Positions 1 through 8,867 of a stretch of DNA of 64,000 bases are shown in pieces. Each line of letters starts with the position of its first letter. Positions within the stretch are counted from its first letter, which is position 1. Source of the DNA: Lysobacter sp. BMK333-48F3 (lineage in GTDB: Bacteria > Pseudomonadota > Gammaproteobacteria > Xanthomonadales > Xanthomonadaceae); NCBI RefSeq assembly GCF_019733395.1, contig NZ_JAIHOO010000001.1, positions 1,550,001-1,614,000 on the forward strand, given 5' to 3'. A program made the translations under genes and the position numbers. Under the pieces are notes generated by a model. That model saw only the letters and a program-made list of their open reading frames with translations. It did no database searches and was not told the DNA's origin.

Positions 1-30
1 AAGCGGCGCGAGGCTAGCGCCCGGTCGCGC

Positions 31-1056
31 TCAGCGCATGTACGGCGCCTGGCTGTTCTCGACCTGCTTCTGCTGGATCTCGGCGATCTTGGCCGCTTCT
101 TCCTCGCGGGTCAGCCGGTGCTTGGGCGCGATGTTCGGCTCGATCAGGCGCATCCAGCTGCGGGTGATCTGCTTGCTCTCCTCTTCGCAACGCAGCGCGC
201 GCGCTTCCGGCAGGCGGCCGCTGGTGACGATGCGCAGGTACTTGCCGGGGTTGTTGCCGTAGATCATGCACTGCAGGTTGAAGAAGCGCTGCGCGCCGAC
301 CGAATGCTCGTCGGCGTAGGTCGCCATGTCGTGGTTGCCGTCGTCGGTCATCAGGAAGAAGTTCGACGCCAGCTGCAGCTTCTGGGCGATGTCGCCCTGC
401 GACTCGTCGGCGCTGACCAGCGACAGCATCAGGGTGGTAGCGAGCTGGTCGACCGCGTCTTCCTCGCGCCCGGTCGAGGGCAGGTCGAGCATGTCGACCA
501 GGGCGTGGCCGGTCTCGTGCAGCATCAGGAAGCGCAGGTTCGCCATCAGGTACTCGAGCTGATCGCGGGTGCCGCCGCCGCTGGCCTGGGCCATCGCCCC
601 GCCCTGGCGCACCAGCAGCTCGAGCATCTCGTAGCACAGCACGATGTCGCCCTTGTCCTTGGCGTAGAAGGCGTTGGTCGTGCCGCATTCGGCGGCGATG
701 AAGTTGATCGGCCGCGGCAGGGTCAGCCAGCCGTCGAGCTGTTTGATCTCCGGCAGTTGCTTGAGCACGTCGATCTCGCGCGCCATGTTGTACATGGCCA
801 GCAACTCGGGGTTGCGCGGCGAGATGTACTGGTAGGTGAAGTGGGTGCCGTCGGCCTTCTCCGCCGCCGGTACTTCGGCCGCGGTCGGCGCCAGTTCGGT
901 CTCGGTCTTGACCGGTTCCGGCGGCTTGACCGGTGCGGGCGCGACAGCCGCCGCAGGCACGGCGACCTGACGCTTCTGCCATTCGGTGTAGCCCCAAATC
1001 GAGCAGACCGCGACCAGGGCCGTCGCCAGAATGCCGATGATGATTTTCTGTACCAT
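31..1056 (-). CDS. DUF4344-type putative zinc metallopeptidase, membrane-anchored
   Basis: A 341-residue protein with one N-terminal hydrophobic segment (about residues 4-22) that should anchor it to the inner membrane or act as an uncleaved signal. A proline/alanine-rich linker (31-65) follows, then a globular domain. Residues 180-184 read HETGH, a HExxH zinc-binding and catalytic motif, and the acidic GREED stretch at 196-200 could supply the third ligand. This fits the DUF4344 putative metallopeptidases, whose substrates are unknown. I chose the ATG at 1056 because the hydrophobic segment begins there; the upstream in-frame extension has the composition of noncoding DNA. It stands alone, divergent from the gene at 1301. 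Family call good, peptidase activity inferred only. Confidence 0.8.
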   Translation of the reverse strand: MVQKIIIGILATALVAVCSIWGYTEWQKRQVAVPAAAVAPAPVKPPEPVKTETELAPTAAEVPAAEKADGTHFTYQYISPRNPELLAMYNMAREIDVLKQLPEIKQLDGWLTLPRPINFIAAECGTTNAFYAKDKGDIVLCYEMLELLVRQGGAMAQASGGGTRDQLEYLMANLRFLMLHETGHALVDMLDLPSTGREEDAVDQLATTLMLSLVSADESQGDIAQKLQLASNFFLMTDDGNHDMATYADEHSVGAQRFFNLQCMIYGNNPGKYLRIVTSGRLPEARALRCEEESKQITRSWMRLIEPNIAPKHRLTREEEAAKIAEIQQKQVENSQAPYMR

Positions 1057-1300
1057 GTCTGTGGCTCTTGTCTGCTGCGTTGCGGGACACGACGATCCCG
1101 GTTCCGAGCGCACAAGACGCGGTCGACGACTGGATTCCCCCGACCGGAAGGCCGGCCGTTCCAATCGGCGCCAGCAGCGTCCATGCACCGTCGGGCGGAT
1201 GGTACTCCGTTCGTTCCGAGGATGGCATCGAATTTCTGACAGTTGCGCGGCAACCCCGAGGCCGTCCGCGCCGGCCGCCGAACGTCCTGGACCGGATGCC

Positions 1301-1696
1301 ATGACCGCCGACCCCACCGATCCCTACGCCGCGGCGTTCGCCGCCGACGGCCCCTACGCCGGGCTGGATCCGCTCGCCTTCGCCCCCGAATTACGCCGCA
1401 GCCTGGTCGAGGCGGCCGAGGATTTCCAGCGCGCGCAGGCCGGCCGCGCGCCGCGCCACGCGGTGTTGGAGGCGGACGCGCCGATGCTCAGCGACGGCGG
1501 CAGCCTGGCCTACGTCGGCCGCGGCTATCGCTTGTTCGTGCTCAAGCGCCTGACCCGGCTCGGCGGGGTCGACGGCCTGGTCTATGGACCGGAACTGCGT
1601 TTCGACGAGGCGATCGCGGCGCAGGCGCCGGCGTTGAGCGCCACCCGCTTCTACACCCGCGAGGCCTTGCGCGCGCTGTTGCGGGATCGGGCATGA
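1301..1696 (+). CDS. hypothetical protein, 131 residues
   Basis: A small soluble protein without a recognised domain, signal peptide or membrane segment. It begins MTADPTDPYAAAF and has a compact mixed-charge composition with a Gly/Tyr-rich middle (DGGSLAYVGRGYRLFVLK). The ATG at 1301 is preferred over the far-upstream in-frame ATG at 1031, which would lie inside the divergent metallopeptidase gene. Its stop overlaps the start of the next membrane-protein gene by four bases (ATGA), so the two are almost certainly co-translated. Function unknown; the coupling suggests an accessory role for the membrane partner. Confidence 0.6.
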   Translation: MTADPTDPYAAAFAADGPYAGLDPLAFAPELRRSLVEAAEDFQRAQAGRAPRHAVLEADAPMLSDGGSLAYVGRGYRLFVLKRLTRLGGVDGLVYGPELRFDEAIAAQAPALSATRFYTREALRALLRDRA

Positions 1697-2184
1697 GCCG
1701 CTTGTTGCTGCGTTGCCTGTGGTACCTGGCCGCCAGCGTCGTGGTCCCGGCGGGCGCGCTGTGGCCGGACGTGGTCGACGAGTTCGACGCGGCCTGGGTG
1801 CGGATCCTGACCCCGTCGGTATTTCTCGGCGAACTGGCCCTGCTGAGCCTGGTGTTGATGGTGGCGACCCTGCTGCCGGGGTCGCTGTTGCTGGGTTGGC
1901 GCCAGCGCCGGCGCGGGCCGCGCGGCTACGATCGCTGGCTGGCGGCCGCGATATCGGCCGCGTCGCTGTTGCTGGCGCTGCACGCCAATCTCACCGACTA
2001 CGCCCGCTTCTACGGCAACACCTGGGGGCTGTGGGAGCCGACCTTCGGCTTCTTCCTGCCGCAGTGGCCGTGGATCGCGGCTTGCGTGGCGGTGGCGGTG
2101 GCGTTGGAGCTACGCGGCGGGGCCGCGAAGCCGGCGGCGGCCGATGCAGGCATCGACGCCCTCCACCGAGCGCCGGAGCGATGA
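1693..2184 (+). CDS. small integral membrane protein, four predicted membrane segments
   Basis: A 163-residue hydrophobic protein with about four membrane-spanning stretches (near residues 4-24, 40-62, 75-95 and 117-137), a basic cytoplasmic-type loop (RQRRRGPRGYDR) and an alanine-rich tail. I recognise no family. The start overlaps the stop of the preceding gene (ATGA), which fixes both the start and operon membership. Downstream there is no further gene on this strand, only a repeat-rich intergenic region. Confidence 0.6.
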   Translation: MSRLLLRCLWYLAASVVVPAGALWPDVVDEFDAAWVRILTPSVFLGELALLSLVLMVATLLPGSLLLGWRQRRRGPRGYDRWLAAAISAASLLLALHANLTDYARFYGNTWGLWEPTFGFFLPQWPWIAACVAVAVALELRGGAAKPAAADAGIDALHRAPER

Positions 2185-2276
2185 CCCACCCTGCGCAGGG
2201 GTAGGAGCGGCGCGAGCCGCGACTGCCATCCTTCAATCTCGCCGCGTCTTTGTCCCACGCCTTTGTAGGAGCGGCG

Positions 2277-2300
2277 TCCCACAGGGATTTCCTTCGGTCA
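2277..2300 (+). repeat. 24-bp micro-insert inside a REP-like unit (copy 1)
   Basis: The segment TCCCACA-GGGATTTCC-TTCGGTCA separates the two halves of a REP-like unit (GTAGGAGCGGCG on the left, AAGCCGCGAC on the right). Units without the insert join the halves directly. Related inserts are at 12163-12186, 36083-36106 and, in an unrelated context, 34662-34684. Confidence 0.75.
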
Positions 2301-2403
2301 TAAGCCGCGACCAAGGGACGTGCAGAAAATCCAAGGCCGAGGTCAGCGATCGAAACTCGAAACCATCGCCCCAATCTCGCCACGTCTTTGTCCTGCGCCC
2401 CCT

Positions 2404-2766
2404 GTAGGAGCGGCGCAAGCCGCGACCGCGCTCTTGCGGTCTCGCGGCGTCTGTCGTTCGAAGGCTTCTAAAGCTTCAAAGCTCAAAGCAAAGCTTCCGT
2501 CCGCAAGCGGCCGGGTCACTTTCTTTGTCCAAGGCGACAAAGAAAGTAACCAAAGAAAACGCCATGGCTGTTTCGAATCAAGAGCCACTATGGGACGAGG
2601 TTTGCGCAGGGCTGCTCCGCACAGGCCATCCCTGGCCTGGCTGCGCACGGCCCGCATCCCTGCGGGCCGCCCTTCGGGGCTTCAGGGCGTTCTCGCGAGA
2701 TCGAAACCGCGCCAAGCTTTTCACAGCAACGGCAACGGCAACCACAACAGCAACAGCAACAGCAAT
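2404..2766 (+). repeat. composite intergenic repeat, copy A
   Basis: A repeat of about 360 bp in this order: a REP-like head (GTAGGAGCGGCGCAAGCCGC), a conserved AAGCTT-rich stretch, a perfect 12-bp stem hairpin (ACTTTCTTTGTC / GACAAAGAAAGT, about 2518-2548), a GC-rich section with CCTGGCCTGG and CGGGCCGCCC, and a terminal hexanucleotide tract built from CAACGG/CAACAG (2726-2766). Copy B lies inverted at 34441-34832 and matches along nearly the whole length with scattered changes. Confidence 0.85.
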
Positions 2767-2818
2767 CGTCACAGGCTCTTCTGCTGCCCGGCTAATGCTG
2801 CCCGGCTAACGCAGATCC

Positions 2819-3280
2819 TCAGCAGTCGTCGTTCTCGTAGTGCACTTTTTCCAGCGTGTCTTCGATCTCCTCGCGCTTCTTGGCCGAGGTCGGCGCCTGA
2901 TCGAACCGCGCCGGCAGCAGGCGCTCGCCGTCGGGGCTGATCCACTTGCCTTTCAGCACCGAGCCGTCGCGCACCAACATCAGCGCGCCGCTGACCCCGG
3001 CCGCGAGGCCGGATTCGACCATGGCCAAGTGCCCGCGGTCGTCGTTGCTGACCCGCAGCTCCAGCCATTGCGACACGCCGTCGTAACGATAAGCGGCGGT
3101 GATCAGGCGCGCCGTGCCGCCGCAGGGGGCCGGCTCGTCCTTGAGGTACATCGTCACCGCGCGTTCGCCGACCCGGCCGGTGTACTGCAGCACCGAGGTC
3201 TGGTCGCCGGCGCTGGCGGCGCGCGGCAACAGGGTCGCGGCCAACAAGGCGGCGGTGGGCATCCATGTCCTGAACGTCAT
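2819..3280 (-). CDS. exported hypothetical protein, 153 residues
   Basis: A small protein with a clear signal peptide ([24 protein letters not shown], cut after AxA at about residue 24). The mature part is rich in charged residues and short beta-strand-like stretches and ends in ENDDC. No domain recognised. The ATG at 3280 is chosen over an in-frame ATG at 3301 because an AGGTGA ribosome-binding site stands right before it and the signal peptide starts there. Likely periplasmic. It is divergent from aceK, with an 85-base intergenic space holding both promoters. One mature cysteine near the N-terminal third and one at the C-terminus could form a disulfide. Confidence 0.65.
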   Translation of the reverse strand: MTFRTWMPTAALLAATLLPRAASAGDQTSVLQYTGRVGERAVTMYLKDEPAPCGGTARLITAAYRYDGVSQWLELRVSNDDRGHLAMVESGLAAGVSGALMLVRDGSVLKGKWISPDGERLLPARFDQAPTSAKKREEIEDTLEKVHYENDDC

Positions 3281-3365
3281 GCGGTCACCTGAAAGTTTCA
3301 TCGGAAAGGAATTACGGCGGCGGCGAGCATGCCACAGCCGACGCGCCGTCGTCTTACACTGCGGC

Positions 3366-5102
3366 ATGGCCTCCTCCGTACGCGCCGCCCACGCCGCCGA
3401 AGCCGCTGCCGTCGCTGGCCAGATCCGCGACGCCTTCGCCGATTACCATGCCCGCTTCGCCGCGATCACCCGCCGTGCCAAAGGCCGGTTCGAGCGCAGC
3501 GACTGGAGCGGCGCGCGCGACGACGCGGTCGAGCGCATCGAGCTGTACGACCGCTGCATCGCCGAAGCCAGCGACGCACTGGAGGCGCGGCTGGGCGAAC
3601 GCGATCGCGACCGGGCGCTGTGGTCTGCGGTGCACGCCGCCTACGCCGAGGCGGTCGCGCCGTTGCTGGACGGCGAGCTGTACAAGACCTTCTTCAACAC
3701 CCTGACCCGGCGCTTCTTCAAGACCCGCGGCGTCGACGCGGCGATCGAGTTCGTCGCCCTCGACATCGAGCCGACCGACGCCATCACCCATCCGGTCGCG
3801 CGTCACAGCTACGCGGTGTCGGAGGAGCGGCTGGTCGACACCTTCGTGCGCGTGCTCGGCGACTATCCCTTCGCGGTGCCCTACGCGCACCGCACCCGCT
3901 GCGCGGCCGGGATCGCGGTGCGGCTGCAGGAAGACCTGCAGCACTGGGGCCCGCACCCGGTGCGCGCGGTCGAGCTGCTGGACACGGTGTTCTACCGCGA
4001 GCGCCGCGCCTACCTGGTCGGGCGGGTGTTCGGCGAGCGCGCGTTCTCGCCCTGCGTGATCGCCCTGGTCAACGACGGCGGCGCGCTGCGGGTCGACGCG
4101 GTGCTGACCCTGCGCAGCGAAGTGGTGCAGTTGTTCAGCTATTCGCGCAGCTATTTCCATGCCGACCTGGCCACGGTCGGCGATGCGGTGGTGTTCCTGC
4201 GCACCCTGCTGCCGGGTAAACCCATCGACGAGCTGTACACCGTGCTCGGCCGGGCCAAGCAGGGCAAGACCGAGCGCTACCGCACCTTCTTCCGCCAGTT
4301 CGCCGCCCAGCCTGGCGAGCGCCTGATCCGCGCCGAGGGCGAGCGCGGCATGGTCATGGCGGTGTTCACCCTGCCCAGCTATCCGCTGGTGTTCAAACTG
4401 ATCCGCGACCGCTTCGCTTACCCGAAGGAGGTCGCGCGCGAGGACGTCGAGGCCAAGTACGCGCTGGTGTTCAAGCACGACCGCGTCGGCCGCCTGGTCG
4501 ACGCGCAGCCGTTCCGGTTCCTGCGCTTCCCGCGCGCGCGCTTCGCGCCCGACCTGCTCGACGAGCTGCTGAGCACCTGCGCCAGCGGCATCAGCCTGGA
4601 CGGCGACGACCTGGTCGTGCACCTGTGCTACGTCGAACGCCGGCTGCGCCCGCTCAATCTGTACGTGCGCGAGCAGACTCCGGAGGCCGCGCGCGCGGCG
4701 GTGATCGACTACGGCCAGGCGATCCGCGACCTGGCGCTGAGCAACATCTTCCCCGGCGACCTGCTGTTGAAGAACTTCGGCGTCTCGCGCCACGGCCGCG
4801 CGGTGTTCTACGACTACGACGAACTGTGCCTGGTCACCGACTGCCGCTTCCGCCACGTACCGCAGCCGCGCAACCACGAAGAGGAAATGGAGGCCGGGGC
4901 CTGGTTCTACGCCGCCGGGCAGGACGTGTTCCCGGCCCAGTTCCCGCGTTTCCTGGGCCTGTCGCCGCCGTTGCTGGGCGCGCTGATGCACGCGCACGCG
5001 GACATTTTCCGGGTCGAGTGGTGGCAGCAGGTGCAGGAGGGGCTGGTGCACGGCCGGATCAACGACATCGCGCCGTATCCGTCGGAGCGGCGGTTGCCTT
5101 AG
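3366..5102 (+). CDS. aceK: isocitrate dehydrogenase kinase/phosphatase
   Basis: A bifunctional cytosolic enzyme that phosphorylates isocitrate dehydrogenase to shut it down and dephosphorylates it again, thereby steering carbon between the TCA cycle and the glyoxylate bypass. The product is 578 residues, the same as the E. coli enzyme. The nucleotide-binding loop region ([10 protein letters not shown], about 324-333) is followed by the kinase-fold lobe with VFKLIRDRF. The catalytic stretch [14 protein letters not shown] (about 458-471) and the metal-binding FYDYDE (about 481-486) hold the conserved aspartates needed for both activities. The ATG at 3366 begins the conserved region; the longer frame upstream overlaps the divergent gene's promoter. 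Unlike in enterics it is not next to aceB/aceA here, so it is probably a single-gene unit. Confidence 0.96.
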   Translation: MASSVRAAHAAEAAAVAGQIRDAFADYHARFAAITRRAKGRFERSDWSGARDDAVERIELYDRCIAEASDALEARLGERDRDRALWSAVHAAYAEAVAPLLDGELYKTFFNTLTRRFFKTRGVDAAIEFVALDIEPTDAITHPVARHSYAVSEERLVDTFVRVLGDYPFAVPYAHRTRCAAGIAVRLQEDLQHWGPHPVRAVELLDTVFYRERRAYLVGRVFGERAFSPCVIALVNDGGALRVDAVLTLRSEVVQLFSYSRSYFHADLATVGDAVVFLRTLLPGKPIDELYTVLGRAKQGKTERYRTFFRQFAAQPGERLIRAEGERGMVMAVFTLPSYPLVFKLIRDRFAYPKEVAREDVEAKYALVFKHDRVGRLVDAQPFRFLRFPRARFAPDLLDELLSTCASGISLDGDDLVVHLCYVERRLRPLNLYVREQTPEAARAAVIDYGQAIRDLALSNIFPGDLLLKNFGVSRHGRAVFYDYDELCLVTDCRFRHVPQPRNHEEEMEAGAWFYAAGQDVFPAQFPRFLGLSPPLLGALMHAHADIFRVEWWQQVQEGLVHGRINDIAPYPSERRLP

Positions 5103-5496
5103 CGGCGGTCGGGATGCTGCGCGGGCGTCGGCGGGAACAGCAAATCCCCCGCGCTGCCGGCCGCCGCCCGACTTCGTGCCCGCGCCGGGCGCTGGCCCCC
5201 TTTGTCAAAGGGGGCAATCCAACGCGCTCGGCCGAACGAGAAATCCACCGCCGAAGAACGACGATGACCGCTGCGACGGCGACGGCGACGGCGACGGCAA
5301 TGACAATGACGGTGACGGTGACGGTGACGGGAGCACTACGTCACCGCTTTTGCTGTTCCCCCCTTTGAAAAAGGATGAGAGCGTGCGCTTGCGAACCGCA
5401 GGTTCGCGCACGATCGAACGCCAGCAGGCTATGCCCGCTGGCCGGACGGGAGGGGGGGATTTGCTCTTGCTCTAGCTCTTCTCCGTCCAACCAGCC
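5103..5496. other. intergenic region with tandem and hairpin repeats
   Basis: No credible gene. It contains a short inverted motif around 5196-5214 (CCCCCTTTGTCAAAGGGGG), a hexanucleotide tract of GACGGC, GACAAT and GACGGT units (5275-5332), and a C-run/CTTT motif near 5357-5372 that mirrors the first motif. The frames through it translate the tract into D/G or T/A repeats and are rejected. Confidence 0.7.
5275..5332 (+). repeat. hexanucleotide tandem tract (GACGGN)
   Basis: Roughly nine consecutive six-base units of the form GACGGC, then GACAAT, then GACGGT. It is the same type of tract that ends both composite repeats (CAACGG units at 2726-2766 and 34441-34480), but here it stands without the rest of that repeat. 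Such tracts are prone to copy-number change by slippage. Confidence 0.7.
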
Positions 5497-5706
5497 TCAA
5501 GCGCACCCATGCGCATCGCCGCAGCCGTCGGCGCGCTGCGCGCTTTCCGGGGTGCGGGCGAAAGCGGACCACCAGCGCGGCGCGGCGGCGGCCTTGGCCG
5601 CGACCTGCGGCGCCGGGGCCGGCGCGGCGGCGACGGCCTCGTCGTCGGCATCGCGCGGGTCGACGAAGTGGCCGTGCAGGAACATCAGGTTCTTGTAGAC
5701 ATTCAT
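5497..5706 (-). CDS. small hypothetical protein, divergent from a LysR regulator
   Basis: A 69-residue frame starting MNVYKNLMFLHGHFVDPRDADDEA, followed by an Ala/Pro linker and a tail containing PRWWSAFARTPESAQ and DGCGDAHGCA. The ATG at 5706 has a good GGGAG ribosome-binding site seven bases upstream. It is read divergently from the LysR gene at 5839, the classic position of a target of such a regulator. The HGHF and HGC motifs and paired cysteines could bind metal, but this is speculation. No family recognised. The distinct non-repetitive N-terminus and the ribosome-binding site argue that it is real. Confidence 0.55.
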   Translation of the reverse strand: MNVYKNLMFLHGHFVDPRDADDEAVAAAPAPAPQVAAKAAAAPRWWSAFARTPESAQRADGCGDAHGCA

Positions 5707-5838
5707 GGTCGGACTCCCGGTCCAGGGCCGTCGCGACACCCCGTCGCGCACTGGCCAATTGAGTGATTCGCAAGGTACGCTCGCCCCGTACGGCGAAAAA
5801 GCGCGCCGTTTGCAAGCCAGACTTGAAGGGTGCTCAAG

Positions 5839-6807
5839 ATGAACCGCCCCCCGCTGCACGCCCTGCTGGGCTTCGCCACCGCCGCCCGGCTGGGCAATCT
5901 GACCCGTGCGGCCGAGACCATGAACCTCACGGTCAGCGCGCTCAGCCACCAGATCCGCACCCTCGAAGACCGGCTCGGCCGGCGCCTGTTCGAACGCGGC
6001 CCGCGCGGGGTGCGGCTGACCCCGGACGGCGACCGGCTGCTGTCGGTGGTGGCGCCGCACCTGGACGCGCTCGACCACGCCCTGCGCCCCTACAGCCCGC
6101 GCCGCAACGACGTGCTGACCCTGAGCCTGATGGCCTCGATGGCCTCGTCCTGGCTGGTGCCGCGGCTGGGCGGCTTCGTCGCCCGCCATCCGCAGCTGGA
6201 ACTGAACCTGTTCTCGACCTCGGCCCTGGTCGACTTCGACCGCGAGCCCGGCATCGACGCGGCCATGCGCGGCGGCTACGGGCGCTGGCCGGGGCTGGTG
6301 ATCGAGCATCTGTTCGACGAGACCCTGGTGCCGGTGGCCAGCCCGGCCCTGGTCGAACGCATGGGCGGCCTGCCGGCGCAGGAGGACCTGCACCGCTGGC
6401 CCCTGCTCGGCGATCTGTCGACCTATTGGCAGGACTGGTTCGACCGCTACGGCGGCAAGCGGCCGAACCGCTTCGTCGCCCACTTCGACGACTCCGAGAC
6501 CATGCACCGCGCCGCGGTCGAAGGCCTGGGCGTGGCCCTGGGCCGGTTGGCGCGCACCCGCCTGCTGATCCAGAACGGCCAGCTGATCCCGCTCAGCCAG
6601 GGCCGGCTCAAGATCGATTGGGGCCATTACCTGGTGTATCCGGAGCGCTCGGTCGACCACGCCGGCCTGGAAGCCTTCCGCAGCTGGCTGCACGAACAGG
6701 CGCGCGACTACGTCGCGGCGATGGACTCGGACCTGGCCCAGCGCGGCGCGGCGCCCCCTGCCGCGCTCGCCGCGGCACCGGCGAAAGCCGCACGCAAGCG
6801 CCGTTGA
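5839..6807 (+). CDS. LysR-family transcriptional regulator (GcvA-like)
   Basis: A 322-residue DNA-binding regulator. The N-terminal winged helix-turn-helix (residues 1-60) reads FATAARLGNLTRAAETMNLTVSALSHQIRTLEDRLG, typical of LysR proteins of the GcvA/AmpR type, and is followed by RRLFERGPRGVRLTPDGDRLL. The periplasmic-binding-protein-like effector domain follows (about 90-295), with the LDxDREPGIDAAMRGG style pocket of this subgroup. The C-terminal AAPAALAAAPAKAARKRR tail is a basic low-complexity extension. The ATG at 5839 has GAAGGG eight bases upstream; a GTG at 5830 is a weaker alternative. The divergent small gene at 5706 is the obvious candidate target. Effector unknown. Confidence 0.9.
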   Translation: MNRPPLHALLGFATAARLGNLTRAAETMNLTVSALSHQIRTLEDRLGRRLFERGPRGVRLTPDGDRLLSVVAPHLDALDHALRPYSPRRNDVLTLSLMASMASSWLVPRLGGFVARHPQLELNLFSTSALVDFDREPGIDAAMRGGYGRWPGLVIEHLFDETLVPVASPALVERMGGLPAQEDLHRWPLLGDLSTYWQDWFDRYGGKRPNRFVAHFDDSETMHRAAVEGLGVALGRLARTRLLIQNGQLIPLSQGRLKIDWGHYLVYPERSVDHAGLEAFRSWLHEQARDYVAAMDSDLAQRGAAPPAALAAAPAKAARKRR

Positions 6808-6905
6808 GCGCGGCGCGCGCCGGCGCGTTTGCGGCACTGCGGTACCCGGTGTCGGAAGGCTTGCGGTAGGCTGGCGCCCTTTCCCGTTGCCCCGGAGTCC
6901 GTTGC

Positions 6906-7790
6906 ATGGAACGTAACCGCCCCGCCCGCCTGTTGCTGTTGGCCGCGCTGCTGCCCGGCCTGAGCCTGCTCGCCCACGCCCAGAAGCCGGCCAAGGCCGA
7001 CGCCGCCTCCCCCAAGGCGACGGCCGCCGCCGAACCGGCCGCCAGCGCCGCGCTCAAGGCCGCCGTCGCCGGCAGCTGGCGCGACCCCAAGAACGTCGCC
7101 CGCGACGGCGCCCGCCATCCGCTGGAAACGCTGCAGTTCTTCGGCGTGCGCCCCGACCAGACCGTCATCGAGATCACCCCGGGCGGCGGCTGGTACTCGG
7201 AGATCCTCGCGCCTTATCTGCGCGAACGCGGCCGCTACGTCGCCGCGATCGTCGACCCCGACACCCAGTCCAGCGCCGACTCGCGCAAGTACTACGCCAA
7301 CGCCAAGAAGAACCTGGAAGCCAAGTTCGCCGCCGGCCCGGCGCAGTACGACAAGGCCGCGTTCGCCGCCTACGACAGCTACAAGCCGGCGTTCGGCGCG
7401 CCGGAATCGGCCGACGCGGTGCTGACCTTCCGCAACGTGCACAACTGGCGCAGCGCCGGCCAGGCCGAGGTGATGTTCAAGGGCTTCTTCGACGTGCTCA
7501 AGCCGGGCGGCACGCTCGGCGTGGTCGAGCACCGCGCCAAGGGCGACGTGCCGGCCGACGACAAGAGCGGCTACGTCGGCCAGGCCCAGGTGATCGCCCT
7601 GGCCGAGGCGGCCGGCTTCAAGCTCGAGGCCAAGAGCGAGGTCAACGCCAACCCGCGCGATAGCAAGGACCACCCCAACGGCGTGTGGACCCTGCCGCCG
7701 GTGAGCCGTCACGACGCGGCCGACGCCGCCAAGTACCAGGCGATCGGCGAAAGCGACCGCATGACCCTGCGTTTCCGCAAGCCGCGCTGA
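6906..7790 (+). CDS. exported class I SAM-dependent methyltransferase-like protein
   Basis: A 294-residue protein with a strong signal peptide (residues 1-25, [17 protein letters not shown]), then an Ala/Lys-rich linker and a Rossmann-type methyltransferase core: SAM-site motif [20 protein letters not shown] (about 94-112), an acidic residue after the second strand (AAIVDPD), and the post-core strands [10 protein letters not shown] and [14 protein letters not shown]. This resembles the predicted exported methyltransferases of COG4798. SAM is not known to be available in the periplasm, so the domain may bind another ligand or act on an unusual substrate. Single gene, ATG 6906. Confidence 0.85.
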   Translation: MERNRPARLLLLAALLPGLSLLAHAQKPAKADAASPKATAAAEPAASAALKAAVAGSWRDPKNVARDGARHPLETLQFFGVRPDQTVIEITPGGGWYSEILAPYLRERGRYVAAIVDPDTQSSADSRKYYANAKKNLEAKFAAGPAQYDKAAFAAYDSYKPAFGAPESADAVLTFRNVHNWRSAGQAEVMFKGFFDVLKPGGTLGVVEHRAKGDVPADDKSGYVGQAQVIALAEAAGFKLEAKSEVNANPRDSKDHPNGVWTLPPVSRHDAADAAKYQAIGESDRMTLRFRKPR

Positions 7791-7845
7791 TCGCGACGCC
7801 GGCGGCGGCCCGAGCCGCCGCCGGCGCGATGTCCCAGGTCGCTCC

Positions 7846-8379
7846 GTGCTGATCGCGTTCAACAAACCCTATGGCGTGCTGTGCCAGTTCACCGACCGCA
7901 GCCAGCCGCCGCGGCCGACCCTGGCCGGCTACGGCCTGCCGCCCGGCGTGTACGCCGCCGGGCGCCTGGACCACGACAGCGAAGGCCTGTTGCTGCTGAC
8001 CGACGACGGCGGCCTGGCGCACCGCCTCACCGACCCGCGCCACAAGCAGCCCAAGGTCTATTGGGTCCAGGTCGAAGGCGATCCCGGCGAAGACCAACTG
8101 CAGGCGCTGCGCTGCGGCGTCGAACTCAACGACGGCCGCACCCTGCCGGCCCAGGTCGAACGCCTGGATACGCCGGCGCTGTGGCCGCGCGATCCGCCGG
8201 TGCGGTTCCGCAAGACCGTGCCCGACGCCTGGCTGGCGATCACCCTGCGCGAAGGCCGCAATCGCCAGGTGCGGCGGATGACCGCCGCGGTCGGCCTGCC
8301 GACCCTGCGCCTGGTGCGGGTCGCGATCGGCGGCCAACGCCTGGACGGGCTCGCGCCGGGGCAGTGGCGGGCCTGCTGA
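7846..8379 (+). CDS. rluE: 23S rRNA pseudouridine synthase, RluE type
   Basis: A 177-residue RsuA/RluB/E/F-family enzyme without the N-terminal S4 domain. The [13 protein letters not shown] start and the catalytic motif [14 protein letters not shown], with Asp42 as nucleophile, are clear, followed by the C-terminal substrate loop [22 protein letters not shown]. RluE makes pseudouridine 2457 in the peptidyl-transferase region of 23S rRNA. The start is a GTG at 7846; no in-frame ATG gives the conserved N-terminus (the ATG at 7829 is out of frame). Somewhat shorter than the E. coli protein, which has an extra N-terminal tail. Single gene. Confidence 0.93.
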   Translation: MLIAFNKPYGVLCQFTDRSQPPRPTLAGYGLPPGVYAAGRLDHDSEGLLLLTDDGGLAHRLTDPRHKQPKVYWVQVEGDPGEDQLQALRCGVELNDGRTLPAQVERLDTPALWPRDPPVRFRKTVPDAWLAITLREGRNRQVRRMTAAVGLPTLRLVRVAIGGQRLDGLAPGQWRAC

Positions 8380-8401
8380 GCGCGACGGCGCGCGGCTCGG
8401 C

Positions 8402-8803
8402 TCAATCGCGGCAATGCTGCCGCGCTTGCTCCATCGAGCGCACCTCGATCCCGCGGCAATGCGGGTACGGCAACACGCAGTCCAGGTAGGGCCGGGCGAT
8501 CCGGCGCGAGGCCTGCTTGCTGGCGATGAGTTCCGGCGCGCCTGCCGCCGCGCGCGCGGCGCAGGCCGGATGACGTCCGCCGACGATATCGCGGCAGGCC
8601 TGCGGCGCGAGCTTGTAACGCTCCGGCGCGCGCTCGCACTGCCCCAGCGCGGTGTCGCGCCACAACTCGATCAGGACCGCCTTCGGGATCGGCCGCTGCT
8701 CGATCTCGGCAATGCGGTAGTCCTCGCGCGCGGGCGCGGCGAAGTGCAGGTAAACGAAGCCGCCGGCGGCGGCGAGGGCGATCAGCAGCAGGATCCGTTG
8801 CAT
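8402..8803 (-). CDS. exported or membrane-anchored hypothetical protein
   Basis: A 133-residue protein with an N-terminal hydrophobic segment (MQRILLLIALAAAGGFVYLHFAAPA) and a mature part with several cysteines (LGQCER, QACRDI, PACAA, DCVLPYPHC, QHC), suggesting an exported, disulfide-stabilised protein. I recognise no family. The ATG at 8803 is where the signal starts; an upstream in-frame start (8854) adds only arginine-rich noncoding-like sequence. It is last in a row of three minus-strand genes (aldo/keto reductase, EamA transporter, this gene), 64 bases after the transporter's stop, and could be part of that transcript. Confidence 0.65.
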   Translation of the reverse strand: MQRILLLIALAAAGGFVYLHFAAPAREDYRIAEIEQRPIPKAVLIELWRDTALGQCERAPERYKLAPQACRDIVGGRHPACAARAAAGAPELIASKQASRRIARPYLDCVLPYPHCRGIEVRSMEQARQHCRD

Positions 8804-8867
8804 GCGCGCAGTGGTGGGGACGGCGCAGCAGTATGACCGCCGCGCCGCGCGCATGCGCCGTTGCGAC

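Larger units (their letters stand above)
2185..2818. other. repeat-rich intergenic region
   Basis: About 630 bases without a credible gene. It holds a short REP-like unit at 2201-2223 (GTAGGAGCGGCGCGAGCCGC), a long form at 2265-2311 that carries an extra 24-bp segment (2277-2300), and the composite repeat at 2404-2766. The open frames crossing it have low-complexity or repeat-derived translations and are rejected. Confidence 0.8.

Noticed and set aside
2320..2940. A plus-strand frame over the composite repeat
   Set aside because: Its sequence is the translated repeat (SNSNSN-type runs) and runs into the antisense of the gene at 2819.
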